NCBI RefSeq assembly: GCF_007859305.1
Contig: NZ_VOHE01000001.1
Location: 310,001-374,000 of the forward strand
DNA: 64,000 nt
Source: Luteimonas wenzhouensis
Lineage (GTDB): Bacteria > Pseudomonadota > Gammaproteobacteria > Xanthomonadales > Xanthomonadaceae
Reading direction: 5' to 3'
This document shows, piece after piece, positions 43,237 to 55,815 of this stretch (position 1 is its first letter; each line of letters begins with the position of its first letter). The translations under genes were made by a program, and so were the position numbers. The notes under the pieces are model-generated. The model made no database searches. It was given only the letters and a program-made list of their open reading frames with translations, and had not been told where the DNA came from.

Positions 43237-43932
43237 ATGGAACCATCCGACCTCGTCGCGCTCTTCGACCAGCAGGCCGCCGGCTACGACCGGCAATGGG
43301 CGAAGACCGCGCCCATTCGCGACTGCCTGTACTTCCTGCTCGAACCGTTGCTCGCCCCGCTTCCGGCCGAGGCCCGCGTGTTGTGCGTGGGAGTGGGCAC
43401 CGGCCAGGAGATGGCGCACCTGGCGGCGGCCCATCCCGGCTGGTCGTTCACCGCGGTGGAACCTTCCGGCGCGATGCTCGAGGCCTGCCGCCAGCGCGCG
43501 GACGCGGACGGATTCGCGACGCGCTGCCGTTTCCACCACGGCTTCCTCGAGACGCTGCCGGCCGATGCCCCCTACGATGCGGCGACCTGCTTCCTGGTCT
43601 CGCAGTTCATCACCGCGCGCGCCGAACGGGTGCGGTTCTTCTCGGGCATCGCTTCGCGGCTGCGGCCTGGCGGCCTGCTGGCCAGCACCGACCTGGCCGC
43701 CGACACCGCCGCGCCCGGCTACGACGTGCTGCTGCCCGCGTGGCTGCGGATGATGGCCGCCGCCGAGGTGGCGCCCGAGGCGATCGAACGCATCCGGCTC
43801 GCCTACTCGACCGACGTGGCGGTGCTGCCGCCGGGACAGGTGGAGGCGATGCTCGCCGACGCCGGGTTCGACGCGCCGACGCGCTTCTTCCAGGCCGGAC
43901 TGATCCACGGCTGGATCTCGCGCAGGCCCTAG
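43237..43932 (+). CDS. Class I SAM-dependent methyltransferase
   Basis: A 231-residue methyltransferase. It begins DLVALFDQQAAGYDRQWA, a common start of small-molecule methyltransferases. Motif I is VLCVGVGTGQEMAHLA near residue 50, motif II has FTAVEPSGAMLEACRQ near 75, and motif IV/V are CFLVSQFI and LRPGGLLASTDLA near 120-150. The acceptor is not recognisable. It is divergent from the phosphopantetheinyl transferase (115 nt apart) and could tailor the peptide product, or be an unrelated housekeeping enzyme. A hairpin terminator follows at 43981-44000. Confidence 0.8.
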   Translation: MEPSDLVALFDQQAAGYDRQWAKTAPIRDCLYFLLEPLLAPLPAEARVLCVGVGTGQEMAHLAAAHPGWSFTAVEPSGAMLEACRQRADADGFATRCRFHHGFLETLPADAPYDAATCFLVSQFITARAERVRFFSGIASRLRPGGLLASTDLAADTAAPGYDVLLPAWLRMMAAAEVAPEAIERIRLAYSTDVAVLPPGQVEAMLADAGFDAPTRFFQAGLIHGWISRRP

Positions 43933-43980
43933 GGCGCCGCCGCGCCGCGGACGCGGCCGGCCTGCACGCGGGCATGAAAA

Positions 43981-44000
43981 AACCGGCCCTGGGGCCGGTT
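43981..44000. terminator. Bidirectional intrinsic terminator
   Basis: Inverted repeat aaccggccc / gggccggtt (9 bp, loop tg, or 8 bp with loop ctgg). An A-run precedes it and ttctt follows, so it can stop transcription from the methyltransferase on the plus strand and from the tRNA-Arg on the minus strand. Confidence 0.7.
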
Positions 44001-44013
44001 CTTCATTGCTGCT

Positions 44014-44090
44014 TGGCGCGCCCGGAAGGATTCGAACCTCCGACCCCCAAGTTCGTAGCCTGGTGCTCTATCCAGCTGAGCTACGGGCGC
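44014..44090 (-). tRNA. tRNA-Arg (anticodon ACG)
   Basis: A 77-nt cloverleaf on the minus strand including an encoded CCA. The acceptor stem is GCGCCCG/CGGGCGC, the D arm AGCTCAGCTGGATAGAGC, the anticodon loop CTACGAA (anticodon ACG, reading CGN via inosine), and the T arm has GGTTCGAATCC. It is downstream of tRNA-Ser and csrA on the same strand. Confidence 0.95.
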
Positions 44091-44168
44091 GTGGCAGAAG
44101 CGGAATTGTGCCGACTCGGATGCCCTGTCGTCAATGCATGCCCGACGGATGTCCGCGTTGGCCGGAAC

Positions 44169-44261
44169 TGGCGGAGACTGAGGGATTCGAACCCTCGATG
44201 GAGCTTTTGACCCCATACTCCCTTAGCAGGGGAGCCCCTTCGGCCTCTCGGGCAAGTCTCC
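44169..44261 (-). tRNA. tRNA-Ser (anticodon GCT)
   Basis: A 93-nt class II tRNA with encoded CCA. The acceptor stem is GGAGACT, the anticodon loop CTGCTAA (anticodon GCT, reading AGC/AGU), and there is a long variable arm as expected for serine. The T arm has GGTTCGAATCC. It lies between csrA and tRNA-Arg. Confidence 0.95.
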
Positions 44262-44341
44262 GGAAAGCTCGTCGTGCGGCGCGGATGCGCTGCACGACAG
44301 GGGGCGAAGGATACCGGAGCCGCCACCCGTGCGGCAAATCC

Positions 44342-44551
44342 TCAGCCCCCCGTGCCCGCGTCGGGCTCGCGCTGGCCTTCGTCGCCCTCGCCGCGGCGGA
44401 TGCGCTGGTAAATCTCTTCGCGGTGCACGGCCACGTCCTTCGGCGCCGTGATGCCGATGCGCACCTGGTTCCCCTTGACGCCGAGGACGGTCACGGTGAC
44501 CGAGTCGCCGATCATCAGGGTCTCGCCGACGCGGCGGGTCAGAATCAACAT
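44342..44551 (-). CDS. csrA: Carbon storage regulator CsrA
   Basis: A 69-residue RNA-binding regulator starting [16 protein letters not shown], with [16 protein letters not shown] and [16 protein letters not shown] matching CsrA over its full core. Arg/Leu residues at both ends of the core ([12 protein letters not shown]) are the RNA-binding surface. It has GGAGA eight bases before the ATG. CsrA binds GGA motifs in mRNA leaders and commonly controls exopolysaccharide and biofilm genes. Its place directly after alaS is conserved in many gammaproteobacteria. An A/T-richer stretch at about 44610-44655 is the likely promoter area. Confidence 0.96.
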   Translation of the reverse strand: MLILTRRVGETLMIGDSVTVTVLGVKGNQVRIGITAPKDVAVHREEIYQRIRRGEGDEGQREPDAGTGG

Positions 44552-44706
44552 CTTGGAAATCTCCGTTGGCCAGTGGCCAGGTCCTGAAACGCCACCGGCC
44601 ACAGGCTTCGAACTGCGGCCAACATTCGTTTCAAACTGAACAAACGTGAAGCATGTAGGGGACCGGTCTCCCGGTCAACCGCAACAAGTCATGGCCGGTT
44701 CCCACG

Positions 44707-47361
<2,655 letters not shown>

Positions 47362-47556
47362 GACGGGCCTGGGGGACGGCCGGGCGGTCTGGTCCTTCCC
47401 GCGACACTCCGACACGAGGCCCATGGCCAGGGCAGACAACCCGGTAAAGCGGCCAGATTAGCAAACCCGCCGCCCGCAGTCGCCGGGGCTGGCCTGTCGC
47501 GACGGGCCCGGGCGCGCGTGGCGACTGCCCGCGAGCCGTCCGGCCTGCCCTGCGGG

Positions 47557-48048
47557 CTAGACGTCCGGGTCGAACGGGTCGAACCGGGTCGCCGCGCGGA
47601 TGGCCTCGCCGTCGAATCCGCGCCGGGCGAGCAGGTCGGCGGCCTTGCGCCGCTGCGCCAGGTCCCTGGGGCCTTCCTCGCCGAACCGCCGACGCACCAG
47701 GTCGCGCGCAAGCTCGATCCAGTCGCCCTCGAACGTTGCCATGGCCAGCTCGATGGCCTCGCCGTCGAGCCCATGGGTGCCGAGTTCGGCGCGGATGTGG
47801 CGGGGACCGTAGCCGGCCGAGGCGCGGCTGCGCACCAGCGATTCGGCGAAACGCGCATCGTCCTGCCAGCCGGCCGCGGCCAGTTTCTCCACCGCCGCCC
47901 TCGCCTCCTCGGGCTCGACGCCGCGGGCGCCCAGCTTGCGGATCAGTTCCCGGCGCGAGTGCTCGCGCCGGGTCAGCAGGCCGAGCGCGCGCTGGACCGG
48001 GGTTTGCGGCTGGCGCGGGCGCCGCCGCTTCGGCGCGTGGTCGCTCAT
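47557..48048 (-). CDS. recX: Regulatory protein RecX
   Basis: A 163-residue helical protein with the RecX repeats: [99 protein letters not shown]. It modulates RecA filament growth and recombinase activity. It sits two genes behind recA on the same strand; its ATG overlaps the stop of the small ABM-domain gene (ATGA at 48045-48048). The stop is TAG at 47557-47559. Confidence 0.93.
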   Translation of the reverse strand: MSDHAPKRRRPRQPQTPVQRALGLLTRREHSRRELIRKLGARGVEPEEARAAVEKLAAAGWQDDARFAESLVRSRASAGYGPRHIRAELGTHGLDGEAIELAMATFEGDWIELARDLVRRRFGEEGPRDLAQRRKAADLLARRGFDGEAIRAATRFDPFDPDV

Positions 48049-48347
48049 GCCGCCGGGGCGAGCCCGTGCCCACCCACGGGACGGGTCTCGGTGTGCTGGC
48101 CGAAGGCGGCGATCAGCGGCTTGCCGCGGGCGATCGCGCCGCGCACCGCGGGCAGCGCCAGCGAGGCGCGGTAGCGCCCGGCACTGTCCCGGCCCTCGGT
48201 GATCCACACCACGTCGGGGTTGCCGGGGCCTTCGGCCACCACGTCGCTGAGGCGGCCCGGCGTCGAATCCATGTTCTCGAGCAGGATCGCCACGGTTTCA
48301 TCGCGCCGGCCCGTCCGGGCCCTGGCGCTTCCGATCAGTCCGTACAT
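48045..48347 (-). CDS. Small ABM-domain protein (putative quinol monooxygenase)
   Basis: A 100-residue protein starting [21 protein letters not shown] with [21 protein letters not shown] and a C-terminal [12 protein letters not shown]. The length and ferredoxin-like pattern (short strand, helix, DVV-strand ending in a His/Glu motif) suggest an antibiotic-biosynthesis-monooxygenase/YgiN-type dimeric alpha+beta barrel. The reaction is unknown. It lies between recA and recX, overlapping recX by 4 nt, so it is probably co-transcribed with them. AAGGG precedes the ATG. Confidence 0.7.
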   Translation of the reverse strand: MYGLIGSARARTGRRDETVAILLENMDSTPGRLSDVVAEGPGNPDVVWITEGRDSAGRYRASLALPAVRGAIARGKPLIAAFGQHTETRPVGGHGLAPAA

Positions 48348-48546
48348 CTCCCCGCCCTTCGCGCCCGCGTCCCGGGCCCGTCGGCCATGATCACGCCGAC
48401 CGCCGCTGCCGGCACGTGGCATCGCGCCGGCCGGGACGCCACGCCGCCGATCCGGAAACACCCCGGCCCACATGCCGCGACCCGTCCCCGGCACGAGGGA
48501 GGGTCGCGGGAGGAGGCCGTCCCTGGCCGCGAAGTCCTGACAGGCC

Positions 48547-49587
<1,041 letters not shown>

Positions 49588-49747
49588 CGTGCTGGTCCTT
49601 GTCATGTTGAATTCGTGTTGGATGCATCCTTGCAGGCGCCCATCGCAAAAGCTGCGACGTGGGCGCCACGGCCGATCCTGGCGCCGCCCGGGCGGTGCGG
49701 CTGCCGGGCCAGGACGGCGGGCGCCGTGGGAAAACCCCGCACGGCGG

Positions 49748-50389
49748 TCACCGGTTTGGCCTCACCAGGCCGCAGTACAGGCCCTCGATGGCGAAGTCCT
49801 GGTCGGGCAGCACCTCGATCGGGGCGTGGTCGGGGTTGCGCGGCAGCAGCCGGATGCGGTCCTTGCCGATCTTCAGCAGCTTCACGGTGATGGCATCGTC
49901 CACCCGCGCCACCACGATCTGGCCGCTGCGCGCGTCGCGGGTGCGGTGCACGCCGATCAGGTCGCCGTCGAAGATGCCCTCGTCGATCATCGAGTCGCCC
50001 TTGACCTTGAGCAGGTAGTCGGGTGCCGGCGAGAACAGCACGCGGTCGAGCACGACGAAGTCGTCCGAGCCGATGTCGGCGCCGATCGGCAACCCCGCCG
50101 CCACCTGCCCGAGCACCGGCAGACGCAGGGCGTCGTCGTTGCCGGACGGCAGGTCCAGCGGCCGCTGCGCGGTGGCGACCGGCCGGGTCAGGCGGATGCC
50201 GCGGGCACGGCCCGGGACCCGCTCGATCGCGCCGGCGGACTCCAGCGCCTCGAGGTGGTACTGGGCGGCGCGGACGCTGCTGAAGCCGAGGGCCCGGGCG
50301 ATCTCGGCCTGCGAGGGCGGCACGCCCTCGGCCTCGATCCGCTCCGCGATCAGTTCGAGGATGGCCTGCTGGGTATCGGTCAGCGTCAT
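49748..50389 (-). CDS. lexA: SOS repressor LexA
   Basis: A 213-residue repressor-protease. The N-terminal winged helix has [19 protein letters not shown] and [24 protein letters not shown]. The cleavage site is Ala-Gly in [12 protein letters not shown]. The protease dyad is Ser in [12 protein letters not shown] and Lys in [10 protein letters not shown]. It represses SOS genes until RecA filaments trigger its cleavage. The palindromic box just upstream of its ATG (50392-50410) indicates autoregulation. The lexA-recA-recX order fits Xanthomonadaceae. Confidence 0.96.
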   Translation of the reverse strand: MTLTDTQQAILELIAERIEAEGVPPSQAEIARALGFSSVRAAQYHLEALESAGAIERVPGRARGIRLTRPVATAQRPLDLPSGNDDALRLPVLGQVAAGLPIGADIGSDDFVVLDRVLFSPAPDYLLKVKGDSMIDEGIFDGDLIGVHRTRDARSGQIVVARVDDAITVKLLKIGKDRIRLLPRNPDHAPIEVLPDQDFAIEGLYCGLVRPNR

Positions 50390-50391
50390 GA

Positions 50392-50410
50392 TTAGTAGTA
50401 ATACTACTAA
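50392..50410. promoter_or_regulatory. LexA-binding SOS box
   Basis: Perfect 19-nt palindrome ttagtagtaatactactaa, which matches TTAG-N6-TACTA, the operator described for Xanthomonadaceae LexA. It ends two bases before the lexA ATG, so bound repressor would block the start region of its own gene. It is one of the few A/T-rich spots in the window. Confidence 0.92.
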
Positions 50411-50436
50411 CCGGCGCCCCGCGCAACCGCCCCGTC

Positions 50437-52122
50437 CTATTTCCGGCGCCCGCCCCGCCAGATCGAGAACAGCACCCAGAGCCCGCCCGCCGCAGCGCCG
50501 ATGAAGCCGATCGTGCCCAGCACCCGCAGCCCGCTGCTGCTCACCCCGCCGGCGCTGTTGAGCACGATCGAGGAGCCGACGATCAGGGCCGCGGTCACCA
50601 CGCCCAGGGTCAGCCGGCTCACCGCGCGGTCGACCTGGTCGCCGAAGGCCTTGAGCGCGTCCACCTCCACCTGCACCCGCATCCGCCCGCGCCGGGCCGC
50701 GCGCAGCAGGCGGTGCAGGTCGCGCGGCATGTCGCGCAGCAGGTCGAAGGCGTTGAGGGCCGCGCGCCTGCCGCGCCGGGCCAGCATCGACGGCCGGTAG
50801 CGCGCCAGCAGGGCGCGCTCCAGGAACGGCCGCGCCTCGGTGGCCATGTCGAAGTCCGGGTCGAGGCGGCGGCCCAGGCCCTCCAGGGTCAGGAAGGTCT
50901 TGATCATCAGCGCCAGGTCCGGCGGCAGGACCAGTGCGTGGCTGCGCAGGATCGCGGCCACGTCGCCGAGCATCGCCCCGATCCGCAGGTCCTTCAGCGG
51001 CACCCCGCGGTACTGGGCGACGAAACGTTCGACCGCTTCCTGCAGGCGCGCCTCGTCGATGTCGGGGTTGTCGCCGGTCCATTCGACCAGCACGTCGGCC
51101 ACCGCCTCGGCGTCCTGGTCCACCAGCCCGTGCAGCAGGCGCACGATCTGGAACCGGCGTGGCTCGGACACGTGGCCGACCATGCCGAAGTCGATCACCC
51201 CGATCGCGCCGCCGGGCATGTAGAAGATGTTGCCGGGGTGCGGGTCGGCGTGGAAGAAGCCGTCCTCGAGCACCATCTTGAGCACGATCCCGGCCCCCGT
51301 GCGTGCCAGCTCCGCGCGGTCGAGCCCGGCGGCGTCCACTGCCGCCAGGTCATTGCCGGGAATGCCCTCCAGCCGTTCCTGGACGTTGAGCCGCTCGCTG
51401 GTCCACTGCCAGTAGACCTTCGGCACCACCATCCGCGGATCGCCCTGGAAGTTGCGCGCGACGCGCTCGGCGTTGCGGCATTCGGCGGCGAAATCGAGCT
51501 CGCGCAGCAGCGACGCGGCGAACTGCCGAAGCATCTCCGCCGGATGGAACCGGGCCAGCTCCGGCATCTGCTTCTCGACGATCACCGCCACGTGGCGCAG
51601 CAGGCGCAGGTCGGCTTCGACCACCTCGCGGATGCCCGGCCGCCGCACCTTGAGCACCACCGCGGTGCCGTCGTGCAGGCGCGCGGCATGGGCCTGCGCC
51701 AGCGAGGCCGCCGCCATCGGCACGTGCGCGAGTTCGGCGAACACGCTATCGGGATCGGCGCCGAGGTCCTCCTCCAGCTGCGGGCGGACCCGTTCGAAGT
51801 CCACTGCCGGAACCGCGTTCTGCAGCGCCGAGAGCTCCTCGATCCAGCGCGGCGGCAGCAGGTCGACGCGGGTGGCGAGCACCTGCCCGAGCTTGACGTA
51901 GGTCGGGCCCAGGTCCTGCAGGGCGGCACGCACGCGTGCGGCGGTGTCGAGCTGCAGCAGGCCCGCTTCCACCGCGTGCCAGTGCACCAGCCGCCCCGCC
52001 CGCTCCAGCGCGCCGGCCAGGCCGATGCGGCGGGCCACGTCGCCGAAGCCGTAGCGCACCAGGACCCGCGCGATCTCCTGCAGGCGCCCGAGGTCGCGGA
52101 CCGTGCCCAGCGCCTCCCACAT
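50437..52122 (-). CDS. UbiB/ABC1-family protein kinase-like ATPase
   Basis: A 561-residue atypical kinase. It shows the family motif GPTYVKLGQVLATRVDLLP (KxGQ) near residue 75, the Ala-rich P-loop MAAASLAQAHAARL, the ATP-binding Lys in VVLKVRRPG, the catalytic FFHADPHPGNIFYMPGG near 288, and metal-binding VIDFGMVGH near 308. Two C-terminal membrane helices (about 500-555) anchor it. UbiB supports ubiquinone synthesis and lipid handling; some paralogs have other roles and the gene lies outside a ubi operon, so ubiB is not assigned. It lies head-on behind pncC on the same strand. Confidence 0.88.
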   Translation of the reverse strand: MWEALGTVRDLGRLQEIARVLVRYGFGDVARRIGLAGALERAGRLVHWHAVEAGLLQLDTAARVRAALQDLGPTYVKLGQVLATRVDLLPPRWIEELSALQNAVPAVDFERVRPQLEEDLGADPDSVFAELAHVPMAAASLAQAHAARLHDGTAVVLKVRRPGIREVVEADLRLLRHVAVIVEKQMPELARFHPAEMLRQFAASLLRELDFAAECRNAERVARNFQGDPRMVVPKVYWQWTSERLNVQERLEGIPGNDLAAVDAAGLDRAELARTGAGIVLKMVLEDGFFHADPHPGNIFYMPGGAIGVIDFGMVGHVSEPRRFQIVRLLHGLVDQDAEAVADVLVEWTGDNPDIDEARLQEAVERFVAQYRGVPLKDLRIGAMLGDVAAILRSHALVLPPDLALMIKTFLTLEGLGRRLDPDFDMATEARPFLERALLARYRPSMLARRGRRAALNAFDLLRDMPRDLHRLLRAARRGRMRVQVEVDALKAFGDQVDRAVSRLTLGVVTAALIVGSSIVLNSAGGVSSSGLRVLGTIGFIGAAAGGLWVLFSIWRGGRRK

Positions 52123-52150
52123 CAGCCTGCGCCCCCGGCCGCCATCGCCG

Positions 52151-52681
52151 CTACTCCAGCACGCGCCCGACGCCCGCCAGCGCGGCGGCCACGGTCTGCC
52201 GGCGCACCGCCTCGCGGTCGCCGGCGAAGTGGAACAGCTCGGCGCGGGCGTAGTCGCCGCGGCGCTTCCACGCGATCCAGACCGTGCCGACCGGCTTGTC
52301 CGGGCTGCCGCCGCCGGGGCCGGCGATCCCGGTCACCGCCACCGCCACCGTGGCGCCCGAATGCACCAGCGCGCCGGAGACCATCTCGATCGCGGTCTCG
52401 CGGCTGACCGCACCGTGGACCTCGAGCGTGTTCGGATGCACGCCCAGCATCGCCTGCTTGGCCTCGTAGCTGTACACCGCCATGCCGCAGTCGAACCACT
52501 CCGACGAGCCGGCGATGTCGGTCACCACCTTCGAGATCCAGCCGCCGGTGCAGCTTTCCGCGGTCGCCAGCATGTGGCGGCCGGCGCGCAGCCGTTCGCC
52601 CACGTCCACCGCGATGCGGTGCAGCGCCTGGTCGTCGGGAACCTGTGTGGCCATGGGCATCGCCGGGACGGGAGGGTCCAT
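52151..52681 (-). CDS. pncC: Nicotinamide-nucleotide amidohydrolase (CinA C-terminal family)
   Basis: A 176-residue protein covering only the CinA C-terminal domain: HMLATAESCTGGWISKVVTDIAGSSEWF with the catalytic Ser near residue 43, then GMAVYSYEAKQAMLGV, EMVSGALVHSGATVAVAVTGIAGPGGGSPDKPVGTVWIA. It deamidates NMN to NaMN in pyridine-nucleotide recycling. Several in-frame ATGs occur at the 5' end (52681, 52660, 52654). 52681 has GGGAG very close, so the exact start is uncertain. Confidence 0.92.
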   Translation of the reverse strand: MDPPVPAMPMATQVPDDQALHRIAVDVGERLRAGRHMLATAESCTGGWISKVVTDIAGSSEWFDCGMAVYSYEAKQAMLGVHPNTLEVHGAVSRETAIEMVSGALVHSGATVAVAVTGIAGPGGGSPDKPVGTVWIAWKRRGDYARAELFHFAGDREAVRRQTVAAALAGVGRVLE

Positions 52682-52803
52682 TGTCTCCCAAGATCGCGGC
52701 GCTGTCGGCAGGGGGTCGCGGGCCGGTGGGCGGCCCGTCGCGGGGCGCGGTCGGCTCGCCGCCGCGGACCCGGCCTGCCCGGCGCCATGCAGCGGCGGAG
52801 CGC

Positions 52804-52840
52804 GAAAAAAGCCCGCCCACCTCCCGGTGCGCGGGCGGGA
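52804..52840 (-). terminator. Intrinsic terminator of the TonB-dependent receptor gene
   Basis: On the minus strand a CCCGCCC/GGGCGGG stem (52833-52839 with 52812-52818) is followed by a run of six T (complement of 52805-52810), 17 nt past the receptor stop. This is a good Rho-independent terminator. Confidence 0.8.
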
Positions 52841-52855
52841 CCGGTCGCCTGCGCC

Positions 52856-55525
52856 TCAGTAGCGCACGCGCAGGGTCATGCCGTACATGCGCGGCGCGCC
52901 CAGGAACGCGTTGTACGTGTTGAACGGGTTGCCCGGATCCGGGAACAACGCCTGCAGCGGGCCGTCGAAGCCGACCTGGACGTATTCGGTGTCGGTGATG
53001 TTGGTGCCCCACAGCTCCAGCATCCAGCGACCGTCGCTGCGGCCGATGCCCAGGCGCGCGTTGACGATGCTGTAACCGTCCTGCTCCTTCTCCACGTCCA
53101 GGTCCGAGCCGGTGTTGTAGTCGCCCATGAACTTGGCGCCGATGTTGAACCGGCCCACCAGGTTCGAGGCCATGTCCCATTCGTAGGTCACCGAGGCCGA
53201 GCCCGACCACTCCGGGGCGAACGGCATGGTCGAGCCGGGCAGCTTGTACAGCGCGCCGGACTGGCTGGCCGGCGTGCGCTCGACGAAGTCGCCGCCCGGG
53301 ATGTCGTCGCCGAAGGTCGTGTCGGCGTACATCAGCCCGCCCTGCAGCATCAGGCCGGGCACGGCGGCCGGCTGCCACAGCAGTTCGGCGTCCAGGCCCG
53401 ATGAGGTCACTTCGGGGATCGAGCGGACCACGAAGCTGGTGCCCAGGAAGCTGTTGAGCTGGAAGTCCTCGTATTCCTGGTGGAACAGGGTCGCGTTCAG
53501 CACCAGGCTGCCGCCGGCCCAGTTGGTCTTGGCACCGAGCTCGTAGCTGTCGACGAACTCGGCCGGGAACGAGGTGTCCACCACCGGCTGGATGCCCGCG
53601 CCGCTGATCGACCGGCCGTCGGACGACTGCACCCGGTCGAGGTTGAAGCCGCCGCCCTTGTAGCCGCGCGCGGCCGAGACGTAGGTCATCACGTTCTCGT
53701 TCCAGCGATAGGCCGCCTTGAGCGTGCCCGACCACTCCTTCTCTTCGCTGTCCTGGAAGGTATCGCCGCCGAGCAGGTTGCCGTTGGCGTCGCGCCGCAT
53801 CACGTGCAGCGGGTTGGTCCAGGGCAGGCAGCTGTAGCCGACGATCTGTTGCGCAGCGCCGCCGATGATCGCGGCGCGGGTGTCGGCGTCCAGCATCGCC
53901 AGCCCGGGAATCCTCTGCATCAACGCACCGCCCACGCGCGCGGCCGGGTCGGCCAGCATCGCGCCGCAGCCGACGCTGCCGTTGGGGTTGCTGTAGCGCG
54001 AGGCCAGCTCCTTGTCCTCGCGCGTGTAGCGCAGGCCCAAGGTCACATCGAGCGCATCGGTGGCGTGCCAGGTGTTGTTGGTGAACAGCGCCAGGCTCTT
54101 CGCGTTCTGGTGGTAGCGGTCGTGCGCCCCCAGGCCGGCGAAGTTGGTCCCGAACGGCTGGCCGCTGACCTGCGACAGGAACAGGTGCGGGTCGTCCATG
54201 TCGACCGGCATCGGCGCGAGCTGCGCGGCCAGGCTGCCCAGCACCAGCTGGGTGATCAGGGTCGAGACATAGGGCTCGTACTGGGCGCCGACGCGGTAGG
54301 TCTCGGTGCGGTCGAGGTCCTCGTCGGAGTAGAACAGGCCCACCATCCAGTCAACCCGGTCGGTCGAGCCGGTCAGCCGGAGTTCCTGGCTGAAGGTCCT
54401 GAAGCCGGTGAACGATTCGTCCTCGCTCGGGTTGCGGTAGAGGACGTCGGCCGTGCTGAAGTCGTAGTCCAGGCCGTTGATCGACTGCCAGTCGCGCAGG
54501 CCGGTGATCGAGGTCACGGTGGCGTCGCCGGCCCAGCCGGTGTTCCAGTTGATCTCGAGCGAGACGCCCTTGTCCTTGATGTCCTGGGTGGTGGGCCGGT
54601 TGCTGTAGGCCACCCGGTCGAACGGATCGGAACCCGGCAGGGCCACCGCCGGCCGGCCGCCGTTCACCGCGGCGAGCACCAGGGCGCTGCTGCCCACCAC
54701 CGTCTGCACCGCGGTGCAGCAGTTCTCCTCGCGGCTGGTGTAGTCGGCCGAGAACAGGATGTCGAGCGAATCGGCCGGCTCGAACAGGAGCTTGCCGCGC
54801 AGGGTGTGGAAGTTCTGGTCGTAATCGTCGGCTTCCGCGCGCGGTCCCGCGCCGCGCTCGACGTGCATCCAGCCGTCGCGCTCGCGCTTGGCCGCGTAGA
54901 TGCTGAAGGCGGCGTTCTCGCCAAGGGCGTCGTTGTAGCTGCCGGCCAGGCCGGTTGCCCCGTAGTTGCCGACGGTGACCTCGCCCTCCACGCTCTGGGT
55001 GTAGCTCGGGCGGCGGGTGACCACGTTGATCACGCCGGCCGAGGTGTTCTTGCCGAACACCGTGCCCTGCGGGCCCTTGAGCACCTCGATCCGCTCGACC
55101 TGGCCCAGGTCGCCGAAGCCGACGCTGTTACGCGGCCGGTACACGCCGTCGATGACGATACCCACCGACGACTCCAGGCCGACGTTGTCGCCGACCGTGC
55201 CGATGCCGCGGATGCGCGCGGTGGTGATCGCCTCGCTCTGGGTGCTGGTGACGGTCAGGCCGGGCACCAGGATCTGCATGTCCTTGATGTCGCGCACGCC
55301 GGTGTCCTGCAGCAACTGCTCGTCCAGCGCGGTTACCGAGATCGGCACGTCCTGCAGCGCTTCCTCGCGCTTTTGCGCGGTCACCGTGAGGGTGGCCAGG
55401 GTCTTCGCTTCGTCCTGCCGCTGCCCCTCCGCGGACTCCTGGGCGAACGCCGGCACGGCCAGGGAGGCGATCGCCGAGAGCACCGCGATGGCCAGGGTAT
55501 TGCGCTGTGGATGGCGTGCAGCCAT
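52856..55525 (-). CDS. TonB-dependent outer-membrane receptor
   Basis: An 889-residue receptor. The signal peptide ([18 protein letters not shown]) is followed by a TonB-box-like [22 protein letters not shown] and the plug with [22 protein letters not shown] and [29 protein letters not shown] long beta-barrel ends in [10 protein letters not shown], with the final aromatic residue expected of outer-membrane proteins. The KREE...DVPISV opening is typical of the large sphingomonad/xanthomonad receptor group whose substrates are mostly unknown. The ATG at 55525 has GGGGGGA six bases upstream. The gap 55526-55815 holds its promoter; an A/T-richer patch at about 55640-55680 is the best candidate. 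Confidence 0.93.
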   Translation of the reverse strand: MAARHPQRNTLAIAVLSAIASLAVPAFAQESAEGQRQDEAKTLATLTVTAQKREEALQDVPISVTALDEQLLQDTGVRDIKDMQILVPGLTVTSTQSEAITTARIRGIGTVGDNVGLESSVGIVIDGVYRPRNSVGFGDLGQVERIEVLKGPQGTVFGKNTSAGVINVVTRRPSYTQSVEGEVTVGNYGATGLAGSYNDALGENAAFSIYAAKRERDGWMHVERGAGPRAEADDYDQNFHTLRGKLLFEPADSLDILFSADYTSREENCCTAVQTVVGSSALVLAAVNGGRPAVALPGSDPFDRVAYSNRPTTQDIKDKGVSLEINWNTGWAGDATVTSITGLRDWQSINGLDYDFSTADVLYRNPSEDESFTGFRTFSQELRLTGSTDRVDWMVGLFYSDEDLDRTETYRVGAQYEPYVSTLITQLVLGSLAAQLAPMPVDMDDPHLFLSQVSGQPFGTNFAGLGAHDRYHQNAKSLALFTNNTWHATDALDVTLGLRYTREDKELASRYSNPNGSVGCGAMLADPAARVGGALMQRIPGLAMLDADTRAAIIGGAAQQIVGYSCLPWTNPLHVMRRDANGNLLGGDTFQDSEEKEWSGTLKAAYRWNENVMTYVSAARGYKGGGFNLDRVQSSDGRSISGAGIQPVVDTSFPAEFVDSYELGAKTNWAGGSLVLNATLFHQEYEDFQLNSFLGTSFVVRSIPEVTSSGLDAELLWQPAAVPGLMLQGGLMYADTTFGDDIPGGDFVERTPASQSGALYKLPGSTMPFAPEWSGSASVTYEWDMASNLVGRFNIGAKFMGDYNTGSDLDVEKEQDGYSIVNARLGIGRSDGRWMLELWGTNITDTEYVQVGFDGPLQALFPDPGNPFNTYNAFLGAPRMYGMTLRVRY

Positions 55526-55815
55526 GTGTGGTCCCCCCAATGATGAATGGCAAGACGTGGATACGACGCAGCCCCTTGGCCCGTACTCCGGGACTCGGGA
55601 CGGATCGGCCCGCGTGGGGGGACTGGCCGCTGTCCGTCATGACAGTTGCGAACGAAAACCTAACACAAATCCCCGGTTTGGGAAGGGCCGTCCGGGCGTC
55701 CTGCGCCCGGCGCTCCGGCAGGCGCCCGCCGGAGGCGACCGCGGTGGCGACCTTGCCACCGCGTTCGCCGGCGCCACTTTCGACGGCCGCCCCCCGCCGG
55801 CGCACAATAGCGTCC

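Noticed and set aside
44661-44676. Inverted repeat gaccgg/ccggtc behind alaS as a terminator
   Set aside because: Only 6 bp with no T-run on either strand; it could be part of the csrA leader or chance.
49588-49747. A LexA box upstream of recA
   Set aside because: No sequence resembling TTAG-N6-TACTA is present in this gap.
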